DNA of 64,000 nucleotides from Clostridia bacterium (lineage in GTDB: Bacteria > Bacillota > Clostridia > Christensenellales > UBA1242). Position numbers and translations under genes: made by a program. Positions 1-7,641 of this stretch are shown here, one piece after another; position 1 is the stretch's first letter, and each line of letters starts with the position of its first letter. The notes beneath the pieces were generated by a model. The model was given only the letters and a program-made list of their open reading frames with translations, searched no databases and was not told the origin of the DNA. The stretch is taken from the NCBI GenBank assembly GCA_900767835.1, contig CAAGAO010000013.1, positions 3,814 through 67,813 of the forward strand, written 5' to 3'.

Positions 1-2
1 AT

Positions 3-1397
3 AATCTATTTGGACAGACAACAAGCAGTCCTTCTAAAAAAGAAGAAAAAAATGAAACAAAAAATAACGATATAAAAGAACAACCAGTTGATAACTCTCA
101 AATCGTTAAGCAAGATAGTATTGTAGAGGAAAGAACTGAAGAAGCAAACAAACATAAAACTAAAATTAATGATTCTAATCTAAATAATAAGCCAACGAAA
201 ACTAAAAAGTCAAAAGACGATAATAAAGTTGAATCAAGCAATAGTAAAGAAACAAAAAAAGACTTAAAAGTGCAAGAAGATAATAAACAAAGCAATATTA
301 AAAATAACGATTTGGATAGTTCGCAAGAAGTCAATTTAATTCAAACTGAGCAAGATATTGTTTTAGATAAAAAAAATGAAACTAAAACAAAAATACAAAA
401 GCAAAAAAAAGAAAAGAAAAAAATTAATAAGTTAATAATTTTAATTTTAATTATTGCAGTTGTTATACTAGCAGTAGTTATAACTTGTCTTTCATTATAC
501 ATCAAAAAAATTACTACAAAACTTGCAACTCCAACTTATGAAATTTATCAAAGAGATGTTGGCACAATAATAAATATAGATAAAGTGGACAATGCTTTAG
601 GATATGAAATTACAATGTGTAAAGAGGGACTTAGCGACGCAATATTTAAAAGCACATCAACTGTAGTGGAAATTAAGTCATATTTGAATAAAGCGGGTGA
701 GTTTAATGTTAAAATTAGAGCATTAGGCAAAACCGACAAAGCAACAAGTGATTATTCAGAAATTAAAACTGTTGTTAACAATATTGCGTTAGATACTCCA
801 AATGTATTTAGAGATGGTAATATTATATCTTGGAACCCAGTTGCTAAAGCAGTTAATTATAAAATTTACTATGGTGTTAATTTTAATGCTGACACAGTTA
901 GTTACAAAATAGTTGAACAAAATAACAATATAATTAATTTTGATTTAACAACTTTAAATGAATATGGTGCAGGTGCATATCCTATTTATGTACAAGCAAT
1001 CACAGATGAGCAATTCTATTTAAATAGTGGTTATTCAAAAACTATTGTTTATGAATATTACGAAAAGACACAAGATGTTTTACAACCTATATTTAATTTA
1101 TCAAGTAAAAAATTAACTTTTATGTTGGATAAATCAAAATATATTCCAAATAGTTGTTTAGTCGAGTTTTTGCTTGAAAAAAATAGTGGAGATGTTTCTC
1201 ATTTAAAAATTAAACATTTAATTATGTTGAATGAGTTAGAAAAAATTGAAACTACATATAATTCACTTGATGTTGTAAAATATGTTGCCGACTTTAAAGA
1301 ATTAATTGATGGAGATGTTGTTAATATTACAATAACTTCTGTCGCAGATAATAGTTATCTTCAAGATTCAAATAAAATAATTGTTGTAGTAGAATAG
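3..1397 (+). CDS. Membrane-anchored protein with FN3-like extracellular part (5' end missing)
   Basis: The reading frame is open from the window edge, so the true start lies upstream; a GTG at 270 would only be an internal start. The first ~140 visible residues are very Lys/Glu/Asn-rich and look unstructured and cytoplasmic. A single membrane helix follows (LIILILIIAVVILAVVIT, about nt 433-486). The rest is extracellular and beta-rich, with fibronectin-III-like signatures such as WNPVAKAVNYKIYYG. There is no LPXTG motif. The topology (charged inside, one helix, beta domains outside) mirrors, in reverse order, the tail of the giant protein at 35939-61033. I do not recognise a named family. It ends 42 bases before gerA, and the hairpin at 1407-1450 may act as its terminator. 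Stop codon TAG. Confidence 0.75.
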   Translation, partial: NLFGQTTSSPSKKEEKNETKNNDIKEQPVDNSQIVKQDSIVEERTEEANKHKTKINDSNLNNKPTKTKKSKDDNKVESSNSKETKKDLKVQEDNKQSNIKNNDLDSSQEVNLIQTEQDIVLDKKNETKTKIQKQKKEKKKINKLIILILIIAVVILAVVITCLSLYIKKITTKLATPTYEIYQRDVGTIINIDKVDNALGYEITMCKEGLSDAIFKSTSTVVEIKSYLNKAGEFNVKIRALGKTDKATSDYSEIKTVVNNIALDTPNVFRDGNIISWNPVAKAVNYKIYYGVNFNADTVSYKIVEQNNNIINFDLTTLNEYGAGAYPIYVQAITDEQFYLNSGYSKTIVYEYYEKTQDVLQPIFNLSSKKLTFMLDKSKYIPNSCLVEFLLEKNSGDVSHLKIKHLIMLNELEKIETTYNSLDVVKYVADFKELIDGDVVNITITSVADNSYLQDSNKIIVVVE

Positions 1398-1406
1398 AAT
1401 AATTTT

Positions 1407-1450
1407 AAAATAGACATACTAACCAAAAGGAGGGTAAGTATGTCTATTTT
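1407..1450 (+). promoter_or_regulatory. 13-bp hairpin enclosing the gerA ribosome binding site and start codon
   Basis: The left arm AAAATAGACATAC (1407-1419) is perfectly complementary to the right arm GTATGTCTATTTT (1438-1450). The 18-base loop holds the Shine-Dalgarno sequence AAAGGAGGG, and the gerA ATG (1440-1442) sits inside the right arm. In RNA this would place the start codon in a helix with the SD exposed in the loop. The right arm runs into five Ts, so the same structure could also terminate transcription from the upstream gene. What is seen is the perfect inverted repeat; translational control or termination is inference. Confidence 0.7.
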
Positions 1451-2888
1451 TATAGAGCAAAAAAGCAGTAGCAACACTTTAGAAAAAAAGTTGAAGAGTA
1501 TGATGCAAAACAATCAAGATTTTATATCACGAACACTCTTAACAGTCTCTGGAGAAATTAAGCTTTTCTTTTTGAAAAGTATGGTTGATAAAACCGCCAT
1601 TGCAAAAGAAATTATTACACCTCTTTTAAAATATACAGAAAATTTTACTTTTGAGGATATATCAAAAAAAATTATTCAAGTGGCAGATGTAAAAGAAATA
1701 AAAAATGAGGAAATAGTTGACGAAATATTAAGAAATCATATTGTTTTGGCTTTTAATTCTCAATTTTTAACAATTGATTTAGAAAAATATCCAGTAAGGA
1801 CTCCGTCTGAGCCACCAACTTCACCAAATATTTATGGTCCAAGAGAAGGGTTTGTTGAAGCAATATCTACCAATATTTCACTTATAAGAAAAAGAATATC
1901 TTCTAAAAATTTAAAAATAGAAAACTTTGTTGTTGGTAAAGAAACAAACACAAAAGTGAGCGTAATATACCTAAAAAATATTGCATCAAAAGAGATAGTA
2001 AAAGAAATAACTGACAAAATAAAAAAGATCAACATAGATGGTATTGTGGACTCATATTATATAGCTGAATTTTTGAAAAAGAAACCAAACTCACTTTTTG
2101 AACAAACAGGTTTTCAAGAAAAACCCGACATTGTCACTGCCAAACTTCTAGAAGGTAGAATTGCCATTGTGGTTGATGGCTCTCCAATGGTTTTAACTTT
2201 GCCATATATGGTCTTTGAAGATTTGCAGAGTAGCAACGACTATTACACAAACTATATGTATGTCAGCTTAATTAGAGTAATAAGGCTTTTAGGGATTTTG
2301 GTTGCTACAATAATTCCAGGGCTATATTTGAGCATTCGGCTTTATAGTTATACGGCATTGCCACTCAGTTATGTGATTATTATTGCAAATTCGACCAAAT
2401 ATTTACCTTTTACACCAGTGCTGGAAATTTTGTTCATTTTGGTTTTGTTTCAAATTTTATACGAGGTTAGTTTGCGTTTGCCACAATATTTAGGTCTTGC
2501 AACATCTATTGTCGGTGCATTGGTGTTAGGTGACACAGCTGTTAAAGCGGGCTTAATTTCCCCACCAGGTGTAATTATTGTTGCTGTCAGCATTATGGCA
2601 ATTTATACAATACCATCACTGGTATCACAACTAACAATCCTTAGAGCAGTGTTTGTAATTCTTGGTGCAACACTAGGTATTATGGGCATTGTTGGTGGTG
2701 TTGTTTATATTATTGATTATGTCAATTCGTTAAATTATTACAATACACCATTTTTGGCTCCAATTTCCCCCCTTGTTGATGATGATCTAAAGGATAGTTT
2801 TATAAAAGTACCTTTGTCTAAAATGAAAAATAGACCAAAATCTATTACTAACAAAAATATAAAAAGACTTGGAGGCGACAATGGTTAA
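1440..2888 (+). CDS. gerA: Spore germination protein GerA/SpoVAF family (A subunit)
   Basis: A subunit of a GerA-type nutrient germinant receptor, which sits in the spore inner membrane and triggers germination with the B and C subunits. The protein has 482 residues, normal for the family. The soluble N-terminal half (~1-275) is followed by several hydrophobic helices. Family hallmarks are visible: the phrase YEVSLRLPQYLG (the conserved E.GLRLP segment), then ISPPGVIIVA and TIPSLVSQ. The start ATG follows AAAGGAGGG by six bases, but that site lies in a 13-bp hairpin. The last 8 bases overlap gerB. The gene order A-B-C is the classical ger operon, and it argues that the organism makes endospores. 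Confidence 0.93.
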   Translation: MSIFIEQKSSSNTLEKKLKSMMQNNQDFISRTLLTVSGEIKLFFLKSMVDKTAIAKEIITPLLKYTENFTFEDISKKIIQVADVKEIKNEEIVDEILRNHIVLAFNSQFLTIDLEKYPVRTPSEPPTSPNIYGPREGFVEAISTNISLIRKRISSKNLKIENFVVGKETNTKVSVIYLKNIASKEIVKEITDKIKKINIDGIVDSYYIAEFLKKKPNSLFEQTGFQEKPDIVTAKLLEGRIAIVVDGSPMVLTLPYMVFEDLQSSNDYYTNYMYVSLIRVIRLLGILVATIIPGLYLSIRLYSYTALPLSYVIIIANSTKYLPFTPVLEILFILVLFQILYEVSLRLPQYLGLATSIVGALVLGDTAVKAGLISPPGVIIVAVSIMAIYTIPSLVSQLTILRAVFVILGATLGIMGIVGGVVYIIDYVNSLNYYNTPFLAPISPLVDDDLKDSFIKVPLSKMKNRPKSITNKNIKRLGGDNG

Positions 2889-3975
2889 AGATACAATTTC
2901 GGCACATCAAACTGGAGCCATTGCTGGAATAATATTATTTACGTTAAAAATGACTGCTTTGCCATCATTAATATATAAATATAATGGAACAGGTGCAATT
3001 ATTTCTGTTATTTTTGTAATTAGTCTGAATGCTTTATTTTTAGGACTTGTTGTTTGGATAAAACAAAAATATCCAAATGTAAGTTTATATGAGCTTTTTG
3101 CTCAAAAACTTGGTATATTTCTAACAAAATTTTTGTATTTTATATTTTTAATTTTTTTCTTTTTAAAACTTTTATTAATGGTCAGAGATGGCTATACATT
3201 TATTAAAGATGTCGCTGATGACGAGTTTACTATTTTCAAAATGTTTTTATGCTTTTTGCCAGTTATAAGCGTTTTGGCATACTCGGGTTTGAGAAATTTG
3301 GGACGTACGGCTGAGTTTTTTTTGCCATTTATAATTATAACTTTAGTACTTGCGGTTGCATTTTCTATTATACCAATGAATAATTTGGATTATGGTTGTT
3401 TAACTATAAAAGGGGCTAGTGGCTTTTTTAGTTCGCTTTTTAAATTGTCGTTTTGGACTGGTGACCTTTTTGCCTTAGTGGTGTTTTTGGATAAAATAGA
3501 AATAAAAAAAGGAAAGATTAAAGAGGTATTTTTTCCTTTTGGAATTATGGCGGTTATTCTTGTAATATTGTATATATTGTATTATTCACTATATCAAGAA
3601 ACATCAGTGTACCATATAAATCTTTTAAATGATGTTGTCCAGTATGCAATAGGTACATCAAAAGGTTGGCATATGGATTTTTTTGCTATTGTAGTTTTTA
3701 TGGTAAATTTATATTTGCAAGGTGCAATTCTTTTGTATTGTGCAAACGATTGTTTGCAAAAATTTTTAAATTTCAAATATAGTATAATTTCAATATCGTC
3801 TATAATATTGTTCTTATGTTCAGCAGAGTTTTTATATCTTAATGATTATTTTAAATATGTTGCTTTTGCAGAAAATGTTTTATGTTATTTTTCGGCTATT
3901 ACAATAGTACTTGTGCCTTTAATTCTTTTAATATTGGTAATTGTCAAAAAGGAGAAAATTAATGGAAAAACTTAA
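2881..3975 (+). CDS. gerB: Spore germination protein GerB family (permease-like B subunit)
   Basis: An integral membrane protein of the spore-germination permease family (APC superfamily fold), thought to carry the germinant-binding pocket of Ger receptors. The product has 364 residues and about ten hydrophobic segments, beginning HQTGAIAGIILFTLKMTALP. I chose the ATG at 2881 because GGAGG lies six bases upstream (2871-2875); an in-frame TTG at 2869 sits before the SD and is less likely. The start overlaps the end of gerA by 8 bases and the end overlaps gerC by 14, so translation is probably coupled. Confidence 0.9.
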   Translation: MVKDTISAHQTGAIAGIILFTLKMTALPSLIYKYNGTGAIISVIFVISLNALFLGLVVWIKQKYPNVSLYELFAQKLGIFLTKFLYFIFLIFFFLKLLLMVRDGYTFIKDVADDEFTIFKMFLCFLPVISVLAYSGLRNLGRTAEFFLPFIIITLVLAVAFSIIPMNNLDYGCLTIKGASGFFSSLFKLSFWTGDLFALVVFLDKIEIKKGKIKEVFFPFGIMAVILVILYILYYSLYQETSVYHINLLNDVVQYAIGTSKGWHMDFFAIVVFMVNLYLQGAILLYCANDCLQKFLNFKYSIISISSIILFLCSAEFLYLNDYFKYVAFAENVLCYFSAITIVLVPLILLILVIVKKEKINGKT

Positions 3976-5221
3976 AAAAACGGCAAAATTTATATTTAAA
4001 TCGCCAATTTTATTGATTTTTTCGCTTATTTGTGTGTTTATGTTGCCTAACAGTATTAATACATTGTCGGAGGCATTTAGGTCTGCAATAGCGGTAGCGG
4101 TTGGTATTGATTTAAACGAGGAAAACAAAACGGAAATTTATGTTGCTATAAATAGTTCTCCTACAAGTGAAAGTTTGGCGGAAACGAATCATATTTTTTG
4201 CTCCTCAGGAGAAACAGTTGGAGATGCTTTCACTAATTTAAATTTGACTTTTGGTAGAGATATTAAACTTGGTCATACAAGATTTGTTATGATAGGAGAG
4301 AAAATATCTCAGCAAGATATTGTAATTCTTTTAGATAGATTGGTTAGAACAAGTAAAATGCGGAACACTGTGCAACTTATTTATTGCCCTAACAGCATAA
4401 AGCAAATGTTCGAAATTGGTAGTAAAATGGGCAATACATCTGGACTGAAACTAAGCGAAATTGTATGTCATCAACAAAACAATAGCACAACTTCTATAGA
4501 TTCAAATATAGACTCATTTTATAAAGGATTTTTAAGTCCTAGTGGTGTTTCTAGATTAAATATGGTAAAACTCACAAATGACTACACAAAAGGTATAAAT
4601 GCAAACACTGATGGCTCATCTGGTGGCGAATCGTCTAGTAGTGGGGAGCAAAATGAGTCACATTCTGGTGGGGAACAAAAACAAGATTATGTATCAAATC
4701 GGGGAGAGATTGCAATTTTTAAAGATGGAGTACTAAAATTTACTCTAAATGAGGAAATGTCAAGCGGACTAAATTGGTTAAATAATAATTTTAATTCCAA
4801 AGAACTTTTAGTTATGGTTAATAATTCTAGTCAAATAGATAATGCAATTATTAATTTTGACATATTAAATAAGTTTGTTAGGTGTAAGTCGTTTTTTTAT
4901 AAAAATATGCCTTTTTTGTCGGTGCAAATTTTAATTTCCTTAACCATTGATGAAATCATATCGGACAATGTAAAAAAAGATTTAAGATATAGTATGCTTG
5001 ATGATTCGGTTAAGTCAGACATAGGAAATACAATTCGCGGACAGGTTGCAAAAGTGGTAAATTTTGCCAAACAAGAAAAAGTTGATATTTATGAATTAAA
5101 TAATATGTTTTACAAAAATAATTATTATGAATACAAAGAATACCTAAAAAATGGTAATACAAAAGACGATATTATAGAAAATACTAATATTAGTGTCGAT
5201 ATAGAAATTAAAATAATTTAA
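3962..5221 (+). CDS. gerC: Spore germination protein GerC family (C subunit), no clear lipobox
   Basis: The third gene of the germination operon. GerC subunits are normally outer-leaflet lipoproteins. The 419-residue product has one N-terminal hydrophobic stretch (SPILLIFSLICVFMLP). It then shows the family opening AIAVAVGIDLNEENKTEIYV and a Ger(x)C-like body that ends in alternating charged helices. The usual L-x-G-C lipobox followed by WD is not seen; the only nearby cysteine, in SLICVF, is a poor lipobox. A Ser/Gly-rich insert (about residues 218-240) interrupts the middle. The start ATG at 3962 follows AAAGGAG; a TTG at 3941 is in frame but lies upstream of that SD. Assignment rests mainly on operon position and overall pattern. 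Confidence 0.8.
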   Translation: MEKLKKTAKFIFKSPILLIFSLICVFMLPNSINTLSEAFRSAIAVAVGIDLNEENKTEIYVAINSSPTSESLAETNHIFCSSGETVGDAFTNLNLTFGRDIKLGHTRFVMIGEKISQQDIVILLDRLVRTSKMRNTVQLIYCPNSIKQMFEIGSKMGNTSGLKLSEIVCHQQNNSTTSIDSNIDSFYKGFLSPSGVSRLNMVKLTNDYTKGINANTDGSSGGESSSSGEQNESHSGGEQKQDYVSNRGEIAIFKDGVLKFTLNEEMSSGLNWLNNNFNSKELLVMVNNSSQIDNAIINFDILNKFVRCKSFFYKNMPFLSVQILISLTIDEIISDNVKKDLRYSMLDDSVKSDIGNTIRGQVAKVVNFAKQEKVDIYELNNMFYKNNYYEYKEYLKNGNTKDDIIENTNISVDIEIKII

Positions 5222-5344
5222 TTAAATATTATTAAAAATTGCTTGATTTTGCTATATTTTTAACATTATTTTAATAATTGCATAATATTTGTATAAATAA
5301 GCAAATAAATTAAATAAAAAATGTAAAAAATTTTAGAAAAATAC

Positions 5345-5373
5345 TAGACAGATTTGTACATCATATGTATACT
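5345..5373 (+). promoter_or_regulatory. SigA-type promoter of the zinc-ribbon gene
   Basis: TAGACA (5345-5350), a 17-base spacer and TATACT (5368-5373). The spacing is ideal for a vegetative sigma factor. Transcription would start near 5380, leaving a ~30-base leader before the ATG at 5410. This also argues against a longer coding start at 5365, which would lie within the promoter. Confidence 0.6.
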
Positions 5374-5409
5374 ATGTGTGATTTTTCAATTAAAACTTTA
5401 GGGGGAAAA

Positions 5410-5931
5410 ATGAAAAAAGTAACTTATATACGTTGCCCACGTTGCGAATTAAATTATATTAAAAAAGGCGAAAAATACTGTAGCGTTTGTAAACAAGAAA
5501 TGCAAGTTGGTGGCGGTGAAAATTTAGATGATTTAGATATGGAACTTTGCCCAATTTGTAAAGTAAACTATATTCAACCAGATGAAATTATGTGTCCATC
5601 TTGTTTTGCAGAACGTGCAAGTGACCCTAACTATGATGGCGAAGATGGCGAATGGGAAGAATATATCAATCGTGATGATAGAGAAGAAGACTATAACGAT
5701 TCTCAAGATGACGAAATTGGTGATATGTCTAGTGTTAAAGATTTTGATTCTGATGACGATTTAGATGATGATTTAGACCTAGATGATGATTTAGATGTTT
5801 TATCAGATGAAGATAAAGATGATTCAGACGAAGATGAAGAAGATTTTTCTGACGAATTAGACGAAGATGATGATTATGTTACGGATGATGATTCTGATGA
5901 TGATTCTGCTGACGACGAAGATGACGAATAA
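5410..5931 (+). CDS. Double zinc-ribbon protein with long acidic tail
   Basis: The product has 173 residues. The first ~75 contain two CxxC...CxxC zinc-ribbon units: CPRC with CSVC, and CPIC with CPSC, with the similar phrases LNYIKKGEKYC and VNYIQPDEIMC, so the halves look like an internal duplication. From about residue 80 the chain is almost only Asp, Glu and Ser, an intrinsically disordered acidic tail like those of the RNA polymerase delta subunit and some nucleic-acid mimics. The start was chosen at 5410 because AGGGGGA lies 4-9 bases upstream. It is a single-gene unit with its own promoter and terminator. The function is unknown; a role in binding basic proteins or RNA polymerase is speculation. 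Confidence 0.75.
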   Translation: MKKVTYIRCPRCELNYIKKGEKYCSVCKQEMQVGGGENLDDLDMELCPICKVNYIQPDEIMCPSCFAERASDPNYDGEDGEWEEYINRDDREEDYNDSQDDEIGDMSSVKDFDSDDDLDDDLDLDDDLDVLSDEDKDDSDEDEEDFSDELDEDDDYVTDDDSDDDSADDEDDE

Positions 5932-5942
5932 ATATTGTTGAA

Positions 5943-5986
5943 AAAAGACTTGCTTTTAACCTTGTGGTTATAAACAAGTCTTTTTT
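5943..5986. terminator. Rho-independent terminator (bidirectional)
   Basis: Arms AAAAGACTTG (5943-5952) and CAAGTCTTTT (5975-5984) are followed by T-rich sequence. It lies between the convergent zinc-ribbon gene (+) and Smr gene (-) and carries A/T tracts on both sides, so it can serve both. Confidence 0.75.
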
Positions 5987-6181
5987 ATATATAAAAATGT
6001 GGTTATGGTGTTATAGCATAAATTTTTAAAATCATATTTGAATATATTGACTATAGGAATAAACAGAAAGAAGCGAAATGTGCGCTTTTGAACATTAGAA
6101 TTAATAAAAAAGTAAAGTGTTATTATTACAATTTAAGAAAATTATTTAATACAACCATATCTCAAACAAAAATGATTTTAC

Positions 6182-6529
6182 CTACAAAACAACAATTGTC
6201 ATTCCTGCATTTGCGTTATTTAAATCCTGTCCATCATATCCGCTTTTTAGTAATGTGATTATTTTAAAGCATTTCGGATTTTCTAAATTCCAATCTTCGC
6301 CAAAAATATAGTCTTTTATTATTCGCTGTTTTTTTAACGACATAAGTCGTTCTCTAACAGCTTTGCAAATGGCTCCACCTTGTCCACTACTGCCATAACC
6401 ATGCACAAATTTTATTGCTTTAATGCCACTAACTTTGCCAAGTTCAATCTCTAGTTCCATATTGCAAATAGCAATATCCACAGGTGGCATATCTTCTTTT
6501 AAATTTACTACTATTAAATCTGTATTCAT
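6182..6529 (-). CDS. Smr-domain protein (MutS2 C-terminal type)
   Basis: A 115-residue stand-alone protein resembling the Smr domain, a small nuclease/RNA-binding fold found at the end of MutS2. The signature is the glycine-rich loop FVHGYGSSGQGGAICKAV around His43, matching the family's HG.G.G.l...v pattern. It is preceded by a helix that would hold the usual D-L-H region, here VDIAICNMELEIE. The tail DAGMT-like end (NANAGMTIVVL) fits the G.T.v.l strand of Smr. It is transcribed leftwards toward the bidirectional terminator at 5943. The exact substrate of such stand-alone Smr proteins is unknown. Stop codon TAG. Confidence 0.7.
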   Translation of the reverse strand: MNTDLIVVNLKEDMPPVDIAICNMELEIELGKVSGIKAIKFVHGYGSSGQGGAICKAVRERLMSLKKQRIIKDYIFGEDWNLENPKCFKIITLLKSGYDGQDLNNANAGMTIVVL

Positions 6530-6561
6530 AATTTTACATTATATGCTTTTTATTTTGTAAA

Positions 6562-6585
6562 GTCAAAAAAACAAGACCAACATTT
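6562..6585. repeat. Direct repeat, outer copy of a tRNA-Glu terminator arm
   Basis: The 24 bases (GTC, A7, then CAAGACCAACATTT) are nearly identical to 7323-7347 (GTC, A8, then CGAGACCAACATTT). The two copies flank the XRE/pseudogene block. This copy is perfectly complementary to the terminator left arm at 7366-7374, whereas the inner copy has one mismatch. Confidence 0.7.
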
Positions 6586-6623
6586 TTTAGTGGTATTTAA
6601 TGAGTTCGCTTTTAAAAATTTTA

Positions 6624-6964
6624 TTATTTAACCTTATTGTTATCTATTAAAATTTCAACCACATTATAGTTCGCAATATTATTAAATAGAATAACCATAG
6701 AGTAAGAATGTAATTCTATATTTAAATAAATAAAATTGCCATATATTTTATATACATTTTTTTGCCCACATTGAGATGCTAGACTGTAATTCCATTCAAC
6801 AATTTCAAACTCGTTATAATTTATGATAGTACTTAATTCTTTTTGCGTTATATATTTTAGACTTTTGTCAAAATTCCTTTTTTTGTTTTAGATGTTACAA
6901 TAAAAATACAGAATAAAGAAATAAATAACATTACTATACAAAGTTTAATTGTTTTCTTTTTCAT
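6624..6964 (-). pseudogene. Small membrane or secreted protein, frameshifted at an A7 run
   Basis: On the minus strand an ATG at 6964, seven bases after a GGTGAG ribosome site, opens a frame starting MKKKTIKLCIVMLFISLFCI (signal/anchor helix). It stops after 36 codons. In the -1 frame the sequence is open without a break to TAA at 6624, reading on as KSLKYITQKELSTIINYNE. Adding one A to the A7 run at about 6887-6893 joins both parts into a clean 113-residue protein. So this is either a one-base deletion, a sequencing error, or a slippage site (zero-frame codons AAA AAA preceded by A). It is divergent to the XRE gene and separated from it by two operator-like palindromes. The family is not recognised. 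Confidence 0.65.
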
Positions 6965-6973
6965 AATCTCACC

Positions 6974-6996
6974 AAAATCAGTTTAAAACTGATTTT
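6974..6996. promoter_or_regulatory. Operator-like palindrome O1
   Basis: A perfect 11-base inverted repeat, AAAATCAGTTT (6974-6984) and AAACTGATTTT (6986-6996), around a central A. It lies 10 bases from the start codon of the minus-strand gene. It shares the core CAGTTTAAAACTG with O2. It is likely the binding site of the adjacent XRE regulator (inference). Confidence 0.7.
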
Positions 6997-7001
6997 TAAC
7001 T

Positions 7002-7026
7002 ATTTTACAGTTTAAAACTGTAAAAT
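7002..7026. promoter_or_regulatory. Operator-like palindrome O2
   Basis: A perfect 12-base inverted repeat, ATTTTACAGTTT (7002-7013) and AAACTGTAAAAT (7015-7026), around a central A. The centre is 29 bp from that of O1 and the right arm ends 8 bases before the XRE start codon. The right arm contains TAAAAT (7021-7026), a plausible -10 element, so binding there would block transcription. Confidence 0.7.
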
Positions 7027-7034
7027 GCAAGTAT

Positions 7035-7259
7035 ATGAAAGAAGATTTGATAAAATATTTTAATACATTTAAAACAAGCATAAAACTTGAAAGAGTTAAT
7101 TTAAAGTTGTCACAAAAAGATATGGCAGAAAAAATCGGTATAACCACACAAAGTTATCAGGCTTACGAAAGTGGACTTACTATGCCTACAATGGAAAATT
7201 TTTTGAAACTGTGTAAAATATTAAATATAACACCAAATGAGTTGTTAGGCTTTGAATAA
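7035..7259 (+). CDS. XRE-family helix-turn-helix regulator
   Basis: A 74-residue, single-domain Cro/CI-type DNA-binding protein. The HTH signature is clear: LSQKDMAEKIGITTQSYQAY followed by ESGLTMPTMENFLKLCKIL and the typical ending NITPNELLGFE. It lies directly beside two palindromes sharing a CAGTTTAAAACTG core and divergent to a frameshifted small gene, so autorepression plus control of that neighbour is the natural reading. No Shine-Dalgarno is visible; if the -10 is TAAAAT at 7021, the mRNA would begin at or next to the ATG (leaderless). The block lies between direct repeats next to tRNA-Glu, suggesting a mobile or acquired cassette. Confidence 0.9.
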   Translation: MKEDLIKYFNTFKTSIKLERVNLKLSQKDMAEKIGITTQSYQAYESGLTMPTMENFLKLCKILNITPNELLGFE

Positions 7260-7322
7260 TATTGTATTTTATTCTTTAACCTTTACAAAATTTATTTAGT
7301 TGTTATGTTACTTATTAATAAT

Positions 7323-7347
7323 GTCAAAAAAAACGAGACCAACATTT
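7323..7347. repeat. Direct repeat, inner copy within the tRNA-Glu terminator
   Basis: The inner member of the direct-repeat pair with 6562-6585, differing by one A/G substitution and one extra A. It forms the distal arm and T-tract of the terminator that follows tRNA-Glu on the minus strand. Confidence 0.7.
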
Positions 7348-7379
7348 AACCGTTCTAGTTATTTTTTGGTCTTGTTTTT
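7329..7379. terminator. Terminator of tRNA-Glu, possibly also of the XRE gene
   Basis: Arms ACGAGACCAA (7333-7342) and TTGGTCTTGT (7366-7375) are flanked by A8 on one side and T5 on the other. On the minus strand it directly follows the tRNA 3' end. One mismatched pair (A against C) disturbs the stem. Confidence 0.65.
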
Positions 7380-7382
7380 CAC

Positions 7383-7458
7383 TGGTACCCTTAAGCGGAA
7401 TCGAACCGCTGACTTCGCCGTGAGAGGGCGACGTATTAACCTCTTTACCATAAGGGCA
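7383..7458 (-). tRNA. tRNA-Glu (anticodon CTC)
   Basis: A 76-base cloverleaf with encoded CCA. The acceptor stem TGCCCTT pairs with AAGGGTA. The anticodon stem TCGCC/GGCGA encloses the loop CTCTCAC, giving anticodon CTC (codon GAG). The T arm contains GGTTCGATTCC. It is the less-used Glu isoacceptor in an AT-rich genome. It is followed on the minus strand by a terminator whose distal arm is duplicated at 6562. Confidence 0.93.
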
Positions 7459-7641
7459 AATTTAAAACAATGTTAATATATCACACTTTAAAACAAAATG
7501 CAAGAAAAATATTGTGGTTGTTTGCTTGCAAAAGTGTTAAAGTTTTATTCCAAAACTAAACAAAAAATATTTTTGCTTTTAGGCTTATCTAGTTTAAACT
7601 TTGTGTTTTTTGTCAATAATTTGCTTAAACGGAGGTGTAAA

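Noticed and set aside
5582..5764. 60-codon frame inside the zinc-ribbon gene
   Set aside because: It is a shadow of the GAT/GAA-rich acidic tail, read in another frame as Ile/Leu/Met-rich sequence.
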